Below are positions 49,028-63,665 of a stretch of 64,000 nt of DNA, in pieces (position 1 is the stretch's first letter; each line of letters begins with the position of its first letter). The position numbers were made by a program, and so were the translations under genes. The notes beneath the pieces are model-generated. The model saw only the letters and a list, made by a program, of their open reading frames with translations. It made no database searches and was not told the origin of the DNA. This stretch comes from Ophiosphaerella korrae (lineage: Eukaryota > Ascomycota > Dothideomycetes > Pleosporales > Phaeosphaeriaceae), in NCBI GenBank assembly GCA_028456385.1, contig JALNQF010000082.1, positions 116,853 through 180,852 on the forward strand. Reading direction: 5' to 3'.

Positions 49028-52000
49028 CTTTACTAATTTAGTTATTATAAGAAGTAAAGTATAAGTAGTATATAGTCTAGCTAATATAATAGTAAAAAGT
49101 TTAACTAAAATAAGTAAAGCTCCTAGAAGTAGTTCTAAGTTTAATAGTACTATATAGGAAATAATTAAGAATAGAATTAATAACCTAATCTTAGATAAGG
49201 AAAATATAAAGATAGTAATTAATACGTTAAAGATATAGAATAAGAAGCTTTAAGACTACGTAAAGTAAAATAAAGTATAAATTAAAGCTATTATTAAAGG
49301 CTAAAACTAGATAGAGTTAATTATATAATGTCTAGAGATAAGCGCGATAAAGAAACTACGAAAGATATTTATCTTTAAAAAGTTTAATAAAACTAGAGAG
49401 AAACTAAGACCTTTTATAGCTTTAGTATAACTCTAAATAGATATATAAGTACTATACTTTAATATAGAAGAAAAGAAAGTAATATATATTAGGTTATACC
49501 TAGAAGAAGATATAATAAAATAGTATAAGCCTTACTAGATAGACTATATAATATACTCTCTAATAACCTAGAAGGATAAAACTAGAGCTATTTTTAGAAG
49601 TTATAAATACTTTACTAAATAAATAAGAGTAGTATTTAGAGATATAGACGTTACCTAATAAGCTAAAGAATAGCTAGAAAAGCTTATATAGAACTAGAGT
49701 ATTCCTAAGTATATATTATAATTTAAATAACTATTATAAAATATAAAATAGAATAAGTTAGCTTTAATATTATAATTTAAGTAAAGACTAAATTCTAAAA
49801 TCTAATATAAAATAATCTATATAGAAAAACTATAAATACTAGAAGCTCTAAAATAATAGGTAATATAAATTAATAATAATCTTTAAGAATAGAAAAAGAA
49901 TAAGTATAAAAGTTATACCTAGAACTATAATAAGAGAGACCTTATAATCTTTAATATAAATAAAGATAAGAAAAAGAAGAAAAATAAAGACTTTACGTAC
50001 TTAAACTATAGTAAAAAAGGTTACTACGTAAAAGACTATTAATTATAAAAGAAAAGAGATATAGTATATTATAAATATAAGAAACTAAGATACTTTATAA
50101 AAAACTATAGAAGTAAGGACTTAAAAAAAAAATATAGTTAAAAATAACTAAAAAGAAAAAAGAAGTACTATAAGTATAAGCTAAACCTTAAAAAAAAGTA
50201 GCTAAGAGTAAAGAAGTATAATATATAATACTCTACTAAACCTTTTATTATAATAATAACTACTATATATTTTTTTTTAGTAAGTAGAGAGTAGTATAGT
50301 TCCTATAAAAATAGAGATATAAAGTAGCTATAATAAAAGAAAATAGAATAAAAGTATAGCTAAAAGAAATAGTATATATAATAGACTTACTAATAGAAGA
50401 TTTAGAAAAGAGAGAGCTCTTAGTACTATTAATTTAGGCTAAAGAACTAGTACTAGATAAAGAGACTACTATAGCTTCTTTTAAAGAACTATAAGAAAGT
50501 AAAAGATAAGTTAGTATAAAAAGTATAAAGTACGTCTAGCTAATAATATATAGCTATAATAGCTATATAATAATAGATATAGAGAAATAAAATAAAGAAT
50601 AGAAGTTTATTTAAATATACTTAATAGTTATAAGTATAGAAGAAGTATATAAAGACTAGAAAGAATATAATCCTAAAGAAATAAAGTTTATACTATTTTA
50701 AAAATAAATAAAGTAATATATAGTTATAGTAAGAAGAATACTTGTATAAAGAGAATAGTAATACTTTATAAAAAAAACGCGATAGATTAATAAAGCCTAT
50801 ATACTAAGAGTACTAGTAGTATACTATATTCTAATAATAAATATACCTAGTAAAGATAAATACTAAGAAAGTAATAATAAGATTATAAACTTAGAATATC
50901 TAGTATACTTTAAAGTATTATAGATAGTATACTTAGATAAGAATTATATTATATATAAGAACTCTAAAGTAAATAATAATATATAGCTTATAAGAAAAAG
51001 AAGCTATAACTATAAGAAAGTAATTATAGTAAAAAATATCTAAAGATAAAAAGTAATCCTAGAAGATAAATACGTAGTAATAAGGCCTAGACTTAAACTA
51101 ATAAAGAAATACGTCTAGGGAAGACTATAGTATAAATATACAAATAATAAATATCTAAAATATAAAAAATATAAACTTAAAGTAAAACTATAGCTCTAGA
51201 AAGATAGATAATTTATAAAATAGCTAAAGTAAAAAAAGCTAAAAAGTATAAAAAGCTTATATATTATAAAAATAAGTATATACTAAAGAAAGAAAGTATA
51301 ATTAATAATTAATAGTAGAGCTATAAAGAACTTTATATCTAAGAAGTTTATAGAAATATAAGAGATACGTTATATAAAAAAGAAATACTCTTAATAACAA
51401 AGTATAATTAAAGAAAAACTATTCTAGGAACTTATTAGATTTAAAACAGTTTTTTCTATATTAGAACTAAAAAAGATAATAATTAAAAATATAGTTATAG
51501 ATATAACAACAATTAATAACAAATAAAATATAATACTAGGTATACTATAGTTATAGATAACTAACCTATATATTAATTAGAGAATAGAGAAAATTAATTA
51601 TTTTAGAATAGATATATTAAAAGCTAATATAAAGACCTATAAAGGAGAATTCCTTAAAGAATATAAGAAATAGGAAAAATAGCTTATAGAGCTAAAAGAT
51701 TACTTTCTAGAATATTAACTATAGGACTTAGAAATAGAACTAGAAGAAAGTAAAGACGTAGGATAGAGCTTAGTCTACTAAAAAATAGAAAAAGAGTCTA
51801 AAATTAAATAAAAATTTATCTAAAATATAATAAAAAAGAGATAGATAAAAGAATCTAAATCCTTAGTAGTATATAGACTTATATTTATAGATAAAAAAGA
51901 GATAAGTAATAAGAGACTCTACGTAGATTTTAAGAAAACTAATATAATTATAAATAAGAACTAATACCTATTACTATAAATAGATAAAATATAAGATAGA

Positions 52001-55000
52001 TTATAAAAAGTAAAAATCTTTATAAAACTAGATATCTAAAATACCTACTACTAAATTAGAATTAAAAAAGGTAATAAATAGAAAATAGCGTTTAGAATAT
52101 AGTATAAACTATATAAATATCTAGTTATACTATTTAGACTTATAAATATACTAGTAGTATTTTAAGAAAGAATTAATATAGTACTAAGAGAATACTTAGA
52201 CGTATTTATATTTATATACCTAGATAATATCCTTATATTCTTAGAAATAGAAGAAGAACACGTATAATATATATACAAAGTACTAGAAAAACTAGTAGAA
52301 AATAAATTATTTCTTAAAATAAGAAAATACAAGTTTTATATAAAGGAAATAGACTTCCTTAGATTTATTATTAAACTAGGAAAAATTAAAATTAATCTAG
52401 AAAAAATTAGATTAATTAAAGAATAGCTAACACTAAGAAACCTAAAAGAAGTATAATAATTCTATAGGCTAGCTAACTTCTATAGAAAGTTAATAGTAAG
52501 ATAGTCTAAAGATATAGAACTAATAACAAAGCTTATAAAGAAAGATATACTATTTAAATAGATAAAAGAATATAAAAAAGTATTTAAAAAGATTAAATAA
52601 AAGTTTATAAAAAACCTAGTTATTAGAATATATAACTTAGACCTACTAGTAATAGTAAAAATAAACGTATCTAACTTAGTCTATAGAATAGTACTAATAC
52701 AAGAAGACTTAGAGACTAGAAAAGAATATTTAGTTAAATACTTCTCTAAGAAAATAAAGATAGTAGAACTTAACTACTTAATCTATAATAAAGAAATACT
52801 AGTAATCTATAAAGTATTTAAGTAATAGAGAGTATACTTATAAAGAGTAAAATATTAGATAAAAGTCTATATAGACTATAAGAATCTTATAAGATTTATA
52901 ATAAATAAAAAACTATTATAATAATATATAAGATAAAAGGAATTCCTATTAATATTTAATATAGAAATTATATATATAAAGGAGAAAGATAACTAATTTA
53001 TAAACCCTTTTAGTAGAAGACTAGACTTATAAGAAGAAATAAGCGCTACTAGTACTATTCTAGTTAAGAATAAAGAAGGATACTTAATCCTAAATATACT
53101 TAAAATAGCTATAATACTTAAAAGGATAAGTAGTAAGCTAGATAAATAGATTTAGAAAGTAATAAAAGAAGTATATAAAGAAATAAAGAAATTAGAAATT
53201 TAAGAAGAATTTATATAAGCCTATAGAAGAATATATATTCTAAATAAGATATAAAGAGAATTTATATAATAATTCTATAAATTACTAGTATATAGTTACT
53301 AAAGTATTAATAAAATATTAGATAGACTACTATAAGATTACTATATTCTAAAAGTAAGATAACTAGTAATAGAAGTACTATAAAACTATATAGAATACTA
53401 TAAAAATAAATATAATAGATATATACTATATAGAATATTATAACTAGTAGAAGTACTAAAATAACTATAAGGAGTTATTATAATAGACTTTATTATAAAG
53501 TTACTTAAGTCTAAAGACTTAATATTAGGAATTAAATATAATAGAATCTTAATAATAGTAAATAAGCTTATAAAGTACTCTTACTTTAGACTATATAAAG
53601 AGAAAAGTAAGATAGAAGTTACTATATACTAGGTTCTAAGAACTATAATTAGTTAATATAGACTACTAGATAAGATTATTATAGATAGAGATATATAATT
53701 TATATTAAAACTATAGAGAACTATAATAGCGTAATTAGGAATATAATATATAATATCTATAGTATATTATCTATAGATAAATAGATAATTAGAATAAATA
53801 AATTAAATAATAGAATAATACTTAAGATACTACCTTAACTATAACTAGAATAATTAGGTATAACTACTACTTAAAGTATAACTAGTATATAATAGTATAA
53901 AGAATATAGTAATAAAAGTATTACTCTTTTTTATAAACTATAGATTTAAGCCTAATATATATTAAATACTAAAGAACTAAATATCTTAGTCTCTAAAAAG
54001 AGAAAACTTTACTAATAAACTTAAAGATATATATAACTAATTAAGATAAGATATAAAATTCTTATATAATTATATAGCTAAGTACTATAATAAGAAGTAT
54101 AAAAAAGAACTTTAATTTAGAGAGAGAGAAAAAGTATAGTTAGTATAAAAAAATATTAAAAGTAAGTAGCTAAGTTTAAAACTAGACTATATTAAGATAA
54201 AACTATATAAAATAGAGAAAGAAGTTATATTAGTTATATTTAAGCTAAAGCTACTAAATAAAATAAAGATATACTTAACCTTTTATATAGTACTACTTAA
54301 GATAGTACTATAAAACGTAGAACTACTAGTATATAAAGTAGATATATATAGAGAATAAGAAGAATAAAAAGTTAAAAAAATTCTAGTATACTAGTTCTAA
54401 AATAGAAGAAACTACTACTTAGTAAAATAGATAAGTATAGATAAAAAAAGATAACTATAAAAAAAAATTTAAGAACTAGAAGATAACCTTAACTACTCTA
54501 AAAAACTAAAGGACTTCTAAAGTTAAAACTCTCTAGAACGCCTAGTAGTAAACTAAGAGAACTAATATTACTACTATTAGATAAAGAGATAATAAGATCG
54601 CTTAATATAGGACCTACTATAATAATACTAAACGCTTTATCTAAGTCTAGCTTAGCTTCTAGAGCTACTAACTATTTAGCTAATTTCTTATTATTTAGCG
54701 CTTTTATTTTATAAAGATAAGAGAGATAAGCTTAATTCTTTACTAGCTTACTCTATATAAGCTCTTAGATCTACTTATACTTAGCTTTAGCTTCTATAAT
54801 TTAAGATAGTAATTTCTCTTAAGTTTAGTTAATAGCTCTCTCTATTATTATTAAGCTTAGATATAAGAATAAGTATAATAAATATATACTTAAAAAGAGA
54901 GATACTAGATATATTATAAGAACTACGTATATTTATATAAATATATACTTTATAAGCTTTACTATTATTTATAGAAATAATATAAAGAAGAGACTTAGAG

Positions 55001-55200
55001 TTTAACTTAAGAGAAGTATAATAAGAATAAAGAAATATCTTAATACTATTACGTAATACGTAATTAGTAAGAAAGTAGTAATAATATATAGATAAAATAA
55101 CTATAGAGAGTAATAAAGAACTATAAATTAATAAAGAAAGTAGATTAATTACTTTAGCTCTAAGATAGATAAATAAAGACCTATTTAAAAGAAGAGATAG

Positions 55201-55632
55201 TATTATAATAGTAATAAAAAAGCTATAGATAAAACTAATTAGCCCTATAATAATTAACTTAGAATTATATAACTCTAAAGAATATAAACTTAACTAGGAG
55301 GCTATATATAATTAGGATACCTAGAGTAATTTATAATCTATAGACTCTTAGTATTAGTAGATTATAGATTAAGATAATCTATAATCTATTAGTCTTAGTA
55401 ACTATAAATTAATAGATTATAATAAGTATATAGTTAGTAGTAATATATATTATTAAAATAGTATTAGTAATTTAATATTTTAACTATAGAATACTAGTAT
55501 AAAATAGTTATAAAATATCTTCTACTATTTATAGTTATTATAGATCTTTTATATAAACTTTTATTATTATCTTCTAATCTACTAACTCTTTTAAGATAAG
55601 TTTTTATAGTTAATAATAGGAGGCCTATTATA
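55201..55632 (+). repeat. 3' LTR of element 3
   Basis: 432 bp, begins TATTATAATAG after a purine tract and ends GGCCTATTATA. Matches the 5' copy apart mainly from transitions. Confidence 0.9.
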
Positions 55633-56063
55633 CTTTATAATAAGTACGCTCTTTAATAGATTTTAATATTTTCTTATTATATAGTAAATAAGTAATAATA
55701 ATAGTAAGAAGTTTTTTATTATTATTAACTTTTTTATAAAACTTTTTATAAGTTTAATTAAGAGAATCTTAAGTTATACTAATATAAAGATACCTTATAT
55801 AAGTATACTTAGTATACTTTAGAGTAAAATCTAGTATAATAAAATAAAGAATACCTAAAAGAGAATAATATAGATAAAGTATTTTAGAAATAAAGTTTAT
55901 AGTAAAGATTTCTAATAAAAAATAAAGTTTATAAGACTATAAGAGAAGTAATATTATAGTAAAATAGTTTTTAACTAGAAAGTAAAGTAACTTACTTATA
56001 AGCTAGACCTAGCTAATAGAAGCTTAGGCCTAAAGATAAACTTAGCGTAAAAAAAGGAGATAG

Positions 56064-56506
56064 TATTATAATACTAAGTAGTAGGTAAGCTATTATATTA
56101 TACGTAATTAGGCTAGGTAATATAGTATAGTAGAATATATAACTATTTAGTAGTAAATACTCTAGAGTAAATACTCTAGAGTAAACGCTCTAGAATAAGC
56201 GCTTAGGAGTAAACGCTCTAGAGTAAGCGCTTAGGAATAAATACTAGATAGTAAGTATATAGGAATATTAATAGACCTTTATAAACTATTATATTTAATT
56301 TCTTTTTTACTTCTTATCTTAATAGAGTATTATAACTAATACTTTAATTAGATTCTTATCTATCTATTAATACTTATATACCTTATAATACTCTAATAAG
56401 AGCTAACTATTAATTAAGTTAAGTAACTATCTTATTTATTAACTTTACTTATTATATAGAAGCTTACTTACTTTTATTACTCTTACTTAGTTTTAAAGTC
56501 TTAATA
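56064..56506 (+). repeat. 3' LTR of element 1 (family X)
   Basis: 443 bp, identical in length to the 5' LTR at 35623. Preceded by an A/G-rich polypurine tract (AAAAAAAGGAGATAG). Followed by the TTATA duplication and then the interrupted 5' LTR of element C. Confidence 0.9.
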
Positions 56507-56916
56507 TTATAATACTAAGTAGAATAAGAGCTATTATATTATATATAATTAGCTTAAGTAATATAGTATAGTAGAATATATAACTATTTTAAAATAAATA
56601 CTTAAAAGTAAATACTTTAAAATAAGTACTTTAAATAAAATACTCTAAAGTAAGTAATTAGAAATAAATACTAGATAGTAAGTATAGAAGAATATTAATA
56701 GACTTTTATAATCTATTATATTTAATTTCTATTTTATACTTATTTTTAAATAGAGTATTATAACTAATAATTAATTTAATTTTTATTTACTTATTAATAC
56801 TTATATACTTTATTATACTTAAATATTAAGCTTACTATTAATTAAGTTAAGTAACTAACTTATTTATAAAAGCTTACTTAATTTTATTACTTTTACTTAG
56901 TTTTAAAGCTATAATA
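56507..56916 (+). repeat. Interrupted 5' LTR of element C (family X)
   Basis: Resumes right after element 1 with TTATA (the duplicated target) then ATACTAAGTAG, and ends CTATAATA. About 412 bp once joined with its first seven bases at 35616. More diverged and more AT-rich than the two LTRs of element 1. Confidence 0.82.
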
Positions 56917-56979
56917 TATTAAATACTTTTAAAATAAGTAATATATTAATAAATATAAATAACTAGTATATAAAACTAA

Positions 56980-57343
56980 TATTATAGATATAATAAAAGA
57001 AATCGAGATAGAATTAATTAGTTCTAACCTAAATACTAATAAAGTATAAAAAGAGAAAGATAATAACTTATAAAATAATAAACTTAACTAGAAAACTAAC
57101 TATAATAAAAATACGTAATAAATTTATAAATTTATAATTTTAGAAAATATAAAGTTATAAAGTACAAAAAAGATACTAGGTATATAGTTAGTAGTAATAC
57201 GTATTATTAAGATAGTATTAGTAATCTAATCTTTAACCTAGAATACTAATACTTAATTATAATATAAGCTTTTATTATTACTTTTTAATCTACTAATACT
57301 TTAAAGATAGTTACTTATAGTTAATAATAAGTAACTTATTATA
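56980..57343 (+). repeat. 5' LTR of element 4
   Basis: 364 bp, starting TATTATAGATATAATA and ending CTTATTATA. It lacks most of the inverted TAATCTATAATCTA block present in elements 2 and 3, which accounts for its shorter length. Confidence 0.85.
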
Positions 57344-60300
57344 CTTTACTAATTTAGTTATTAAGAAAAGTAAAGTATAAGTAGTATATAGTCTAAGCTA
57401 ATATAATAGTAAAAAGTTTAATAAAAAAAAAGTAAAGTACTTCTAAGTAGTTATAAATTAGATAATACTATATAAAAAGTAATTAAAAACTATCTAAATA
57501 ACTTAATCTTAAGAAAAGAAAATATAAAGATTATAATTAAATCTTTAGAAATATAAAATAAAAAACTATAAACCTATATAAAATAAAATAAAGTATAAAT
57601 TAAAGCTATTATAAAGAGATATAACTAAATAGAATAAATTACTTAATAACTAAAGATAAGTATAATAAAGAAACTACTTAAAATACTTATACTTAAAAAG
57701 TTTAATAAAAGAAAAGAAAAACTAAAACTCTTTATAGTATTAGTATAACTTTAGATTAATATATAAGTACTATATTTTAATAAAGAAGATAAAAAAGTAA
57801 TATATATTAGAATATACTTTAAAGAAGATATAATAATATAGTTTAAACTTTACTAGATAAATTATATAATATATACTTTAAGAATATAAAAAGATAAAAT
57901 AAAAGCTATTTTTAGAAGTTATAAATACTTTACTAAATAAATAAAAGTAGTATTTAGAAATAGATATATTACTTAATAAGCTAAAAAAAAGATTAAAAAA
58001 ATTATATAATATAAAAGTATTTTTAAATATATATTATAGTTTAAATAACTATTATAAAATATAGTATAAAATAAGCTATATTTAATATTATAATTTAAAT
58101 AAAAATTAAAATTAAAAATCTAATATAAAATAATTTATATAAAAAAGCTAAAAATACTAAAAGCTTTAAAATAATAAGTAATATAAATTAATAATAATTT
58201 TTAAAAATAAAAGAAAAATAATTATAAAAAACTAACTTAGAATTATAATAAAAAAAATTATAATCTTTAGTACTAATAGGAATAAAAAATAAAGAATAAA
58301 AACTTTATATACTTTAATTATAGTAAGAATAGCTACTATATAAAGAATTACTAGTTAAAAAAAAAGATATAGTATACTATAAATATAAGAAACTAAAATA
58401 CTTTATAAAAGACTATAGAAGTAAAGATTTTAAAAAAAAAGCTTAGTTAAAAGTAACTAGAAGTAAAAAAAAAGTACTTAAAGTATAAGCTAAACTTTAA
58501 AAAAAAGTAACTAAGAGTAAGAAAATACAATATATAATACTTAATTAGACCTTTTATTATAATAATAACTACTATATATATTTTTTTAGTAAGTAAAGAG
58601 TAAGATAGTTTTTATAAAAAAATAAAGTAGTAATAATAAAAAAAAGTAAAATAAAAGTATAACTAAGAGAAATAGCTTATATAATAGACTTACTAATAAA
58701 AAACTTAGAAAGAAAAAAGCTCTAAACTTTATTAATCTAGGCTAAAAGACTAATACTAAATAAAAAGACTACTATAGTTTTTTTTAAAAAATAGTAAAGA
58801 AATAAAAAATAAATTTATATAAAAGGATATAAAAAGTATAAAGTATACTTAGTTAAATATATTTAGTTATAATAGTTATATAATAATAGATATAGTAAAA
58901 TAAAATAAATAATAGAAGTTTATTTTAAAATACTTACTAGTTATAAGTATAAAAAAAGTATATAAAAACTAAAAAGAATATAATCTTAGAATAAAGAAGT
59001 TTATAATATTCTAATAATAGATAAAATAATATATAGTTATAGTAAAAAGAATACTAATATAAAGAAAGTAGTAATACTTTATAAAAAAAATATAATAGAT
59101 TAATAAAGCTTATATACTATATATACTAGTAGTATACTATATTTTAGTAATAATAAAACTTAGTATAAATAAGTACTAAGTAGAAGATAATAAAAGAATA
59201 GATCTAAAATATCTAGTATACTTAAAGATATTATAAGTATTATACTTAAATATAAACTATTACTTATATAAAGAATTAAAAGTATATAACTATTTATAGC
59301 TAATATAAAAGAAGAGATATAACTATATAATAGTAATTTCTAAAAAAAAATCTAAAGTTAGAAAAATAATTAAAATACTTAATAAAGAATATATATTAAT
59401 TAAACTAAAACTTAAGTTATTTAAAAAATATATTTAAAGAAAGCTATCGTATAAGTATATATATAATAAATATTCTAAGTATAAAAATTATTAATATAAA
59501 ATAAAATTATAGCTCTAAAAAAATAAATTATATAAAGAAAAACTAAAGTATAAAAAGTTAGAAAGTATAATAAGCTTTTATATTATAAAATAAAGTACTT
59601 TTTTTTAAAAAAAAAGTATAAGTTATAATTAATAGTAAAGCTATAAAGAACTTTATATTAAAGAAGTTTATAAAAAAGTAAAGAATATACTTTATAATAA
59701 AGAAATACTTTTAGTAACTAAGTACTATTAAAGAAAAACTATTCTAGAAACTTATTAGGTTTAAAATAGTACTTTCTATACTAAGATTAAAAAGCTTAGA
59801 AATAAAAAATATAGTTATAGATATAATAATAATTAATAATAAATAAAATAGAATATTAGGTATACTATAATTATAAATAACTAACCTAAAGATTAATTAG
59901 AAAATAGAAAAAATTAGCTACTTTAAGAAAAATATTTTAAAAGCTAATATAAGTATATATAAAAGAGAATTCTTACAAGAATATAATAAATAAAAGAAAT
60001 AACTTATAAAACTAAATAACTACTTTCTAGAATATTAGCTATAAGACTTAGTAATAGATCTAAAAGAAAAAATAAATAAGATAGAGCTTAGTCTATTATA
60101 AAACTAAAGAAAAATTAAAGATTAAATAAGTATTTATAGAAAGTATAATAAAAAAAAGATAGATATAAGAATTCTAATCTTTAGTAGTATATAGACTTAT
60201 CTTTATAGATAAAAAAATAATAAATAATAAATAACTTTATATAAACTTTAGAAAAATAAATATAATTATAAATAAAAACTAATACTTTTTACTATATATA

Positions 60301-61797
60301 AATAAAATATAAAATAAGTTATAAAAAGCTTAAATATTTATAATACTAGATATTTAAAATACTTACTACTAAATTAGAATTAAAAAAAGTTATATATAAA
60401 AAATAGTATTTAGAATATAGTATAAACTATTTAAATATATAGTTATACCTTTTAGATTAATAAATATACAAGTAGTATAATAAAAAAAAATTAATATAGT
60501 TTTTAGAAAATATCTAAACCTATTTATATTTATATACTTAGATAATATCTATATATTTTTAGAAATAAAAGAAAAATATATATAATATATATATAAAGTA
60601 CTAGAAAAGCTAGTAGAGAATAAACTATTTTTTAAGATAAAGAAATATAAATTCTATACTAAAGAAATAAACTTCTTTAGATTTATTATTAAACTAAGAA
60701 ATATATAGATTAACTTTAATAAAATTAAATTAATTTAAGAATAGCTAATATAAAAGAACTTATAAGAAGTATAATTATTTTATAAGTTAGTAAACTTTTA
60801 TATAAAGTTAATAGTAAAATAGTTTAAGTTAATAAAGCTATTAATAAAACTTATAAAAAAAGATATACTATTTAAATAAACTTAAGAATATAAAAAAGTA
60901 TTTAATAAAATTAAATAGAAGTTTATAGAAAACCTAGTTATTAAAATATATAACTTAGACTTACTAGTAATAGTAAAAATAGATATATTAAACTTAGTCT
61001 ATAAAATAGTACTAATATAAAAAGATTAGGTTATAAAATAAGAATACCTAGTTAAATACTTTTTTAAGAAAATAAAGCTAGTAGAACTTAACTACTTAAT
61101 TTATAATAAAGAAATACTAGTAATTTATAAAGTATTTAAGTAATAGAAAGTATATTTATAAAAAGTAAAATATAAAATAAAGACTTATTATAATACTATA
61201 TAAGATATTAGAAATTTTTATTAATATTTAACTTTAAAATTATATATACTAAGAGTAAAGATAACTAATTTATAAATACTTTAAGTAGAATACTAAACTT
61301 ATAAAAAAAAGTAAATACTACTAGTATAGTTTTATTTAAGAATAAAAATAGATATTTAGTTCTAAATATACTTAAAATAACTATAATGCTTAAAATAAAT
61401 AGTAAGCTAAATAAATAAATCTAGAAGAAAATAGAAAAAGCTTTTAAAGAAATAAAAAAACTTAAAATTTAAAAAAAAACCTATATAAGCTTATATAAGA
61501 ATATATATTCTAAGTAAAATATAAAGAAAGTTTATATAATAGTTTTATAAACTACTAGTATATAAATACTAAAGTATTAATAAAATACTAGATAAACTCT
61601 TAAGTAACTATTATATTTTAAAAGTAAGATAACTAGTAATAGATATACTATAGAATTATATAAAATATTATAAAAATAAGTATAGTAAATATATACTATA
61701 TAGGATACTATAACTAGTTAAAGTACTTAAATAACTTTAAAAAATTATTATAATAGACTTTATTATAAAGTTACTTAAGTTAAAAAACTTAATATTA

Positions 61798-62012
61798 TTA
61801 GTCTTAAGGAACTTAGACTTTATTAGCTAAACTAGTTCTAAACGTTATTTATACTCTTATAGATTATATCCTATAACTTAAAAGTTTATTAGCTCTCTTC
61901 TCTTACTTTTTCTCTTTAATAGTTTACTTCTTTATAAGCTCTTAGTACTTATATTTCTCTAGTATCTACTTACTCTCTTTTTACTATTCCTTTCTTTATA
62001 ATACTTTACTAT
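61798..62012. mobile_element. 215-bp insertion in the integrase region of element 4
   Basis: Absent at the matching place in element 2 (near 43365) and element 3 (near 53527). Flanked on both sides by AATATTA (61791-61797 and 62013-62019), which looks like a 7-bp target duplication. It has no clear terminal inverted repeats. It is rich in CTT/CTC on the plus strand. Its minus strand has one frame broken only by TAA/TAG. Could be a fragment of another transposon or a small non-autonomous one. Confidence 0.55.
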
Positions 62013-63665
62013 AATATTAAGAATTAAGTATAATAGAATCTTAATAATAGTAAATAAACTTATAAAGTATTTATACTTTAAACTATATAGAAAAAAAAGT
62101 AAAATAAAAGTTACTTTATACTAAGTCCTAAAGACTATAATTAGCTAATATAGTATTATAGATAAGATTATTATAGATAAAGATATAAGATTTATATTAA
62201 AATTATAGAGAATAATAATAGTAGTATTAAGAATAAGATATATAATATTAATAGTATACTATCTATAAATAGATAAATAATTAGACTATATAAATTAGAT
62301 AGTAAATTAATATTTAAGATACTACTTTAACTATAATTAAAATAATAAAGTATAGTTATAGCTTATAGTATAGTTAGTATATAATAGGGTAAAGTATATA
62401 GTAATAAAAGTATTACTTTTTTATATTAAATATAGATTTAACCTTATTATATACTAAATACTAAGAACTTAGATATTTTAGTTTCTAAGAGAAAAAAACC
62501 TTACTAATAGACTTAAAGATATATATAATTAATTAAGATAAAACGTAGAATTTTTATAAGATTAAATAGTAAAATATTATAATAAGAAATACTAAAAGAA
62601 ACTCTAATTTAAAAAAAGAGAAAAAGTATAATTAGTATATAAAAATATTAAAAGAAATAATTAAGTTCTAAACTAGACTATATAAAAATAAACTATATAA
62701 AATTAAAAGGAAAATTATACTAGTTAGATTTAAACTAAGGCTACTAGATAAAATAAGAATATACTTAACGTTTTATATAGTACTACTAGAAAAAGTACTA
62801 TAAAAAGTAAAACTACTAGTTTATAAAGTAAATATATATAGAGAATAAAAAAAATAAAAAGTTAAAGAAATTTTATAATATTAGTTTTATAATAGAAGAA
62901 ACTACTACCTAGTAAAATAAATAAGTATAGATAAAAAAAAAGTAACTATAAGAAAATATATAAGAACTAGAAGATAATCTTAATTACTTTAAGAAACTAA
63001 AAAAGTTCTAAAATTAAAACTTTCTAGAGTACTTTATAGTAAACTAAAAAAATTAGTAATACTACTAATAGATAAAAAGATAATAGAAGTACTTAATATA
63101 ATAAAAACTAATATTACCTCTACTATATCTTAAAAATCTAACTTAGCTTCTAGTATATAAAACTATTTAGGTAATTTAGTATTATTATAAGCTTTTATTT
63201 TATAAAAATACTTAATATAAAAATAAAGCTTTACTAGTTTATAAAAAATTAACTTATATTTAGCTTTAGCTTTAGTAAGCTATAATAATAGTTTCTTTTA
63301 AGTTTTATTAATAGCTTACTCTATATAACTTAGTAGAAAGAAACTATATAGAAATTAAATACTTATACTTTATAAGTAAAATACTAGAAAAAATATACTT
63401 ATACTAAATATTAGTAAAAATATACTTATTACAGTACTTACTATTATTTAAAGATATAAGATATATAAAACCTAATAAAGTATAATAATAATTAGAAAAT
63501 ATTTTAATCTTATTATAAATAATATAACCTATAAGAAAAAAATTTTATACTAAGAATAAAAAAGTATAAAGAGTAATAAAGAGCTAGAAATTAATAAAAA
63601 AAAATAAAGTAAATAACTTTAACTTTAAAATAAAGAAATTAGAGCTTACTTAAAAAAAGAGATAG

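Larger units (their letters stand above)
48596..55632 (+). mobile_element. Element 3: full-length Ty3/gypsy chromovirus (family Y)
   Basis: 7037 bp, with 432-bp LTRs (48596-49027 and 55201-55632). Flanking duplications are CCTTA (48591-48595) and CTTTA (55633-55637), which differ by one C/T transition. Inserted in the 3' part of element 1, after its chromodomain. Internal order is as in element 2: gag 49036-50220 with two zinc knuckles near 50000-50115, protease near 51300, reverse transcriptase 51860-52380, RNase H about 52650-52900, integrase about 53280-54000, chromodomain 54390-54510, antisense stretch 54515-54900. LTRs are clearly diverged from those of element 2, so it is a separate subfamily. 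Confidence 0.92.
35623..56506 (+). mobile_element. Element 1: Ty3/gypsy chromovirus (family X) carrying two nested elements
   Basis: Two LTRs of 443 bp each (35623-36065 and 56064-56506) are flanked by perfect TTATA duplications (35618-35622 and 56507-56511). The body is split into 36066-38430, 45464-48590 and 55633-56063 by elements 2 and 3, giving about 6.8 kb without them. Plus-strand order: Gag with a zinc-knuckle-like segment near 36820-36900, protease (VLVDS-like) near 38010-38060, reverse transcriptase at about 45740-46300 (VDY-x-KLNNI near 45808; YLDN for YLDD near 46107), RNase H about 46480-46760, integrase about 47040-47700 and a chromodomain near 48215-48320 (LVK-x-KGYLV ... E-x-KANL). 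A purine tract precedes the 3' LTR. All frames are broken by TAA and TAG at former Gln and Trp codons. Confidence 0.88.
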
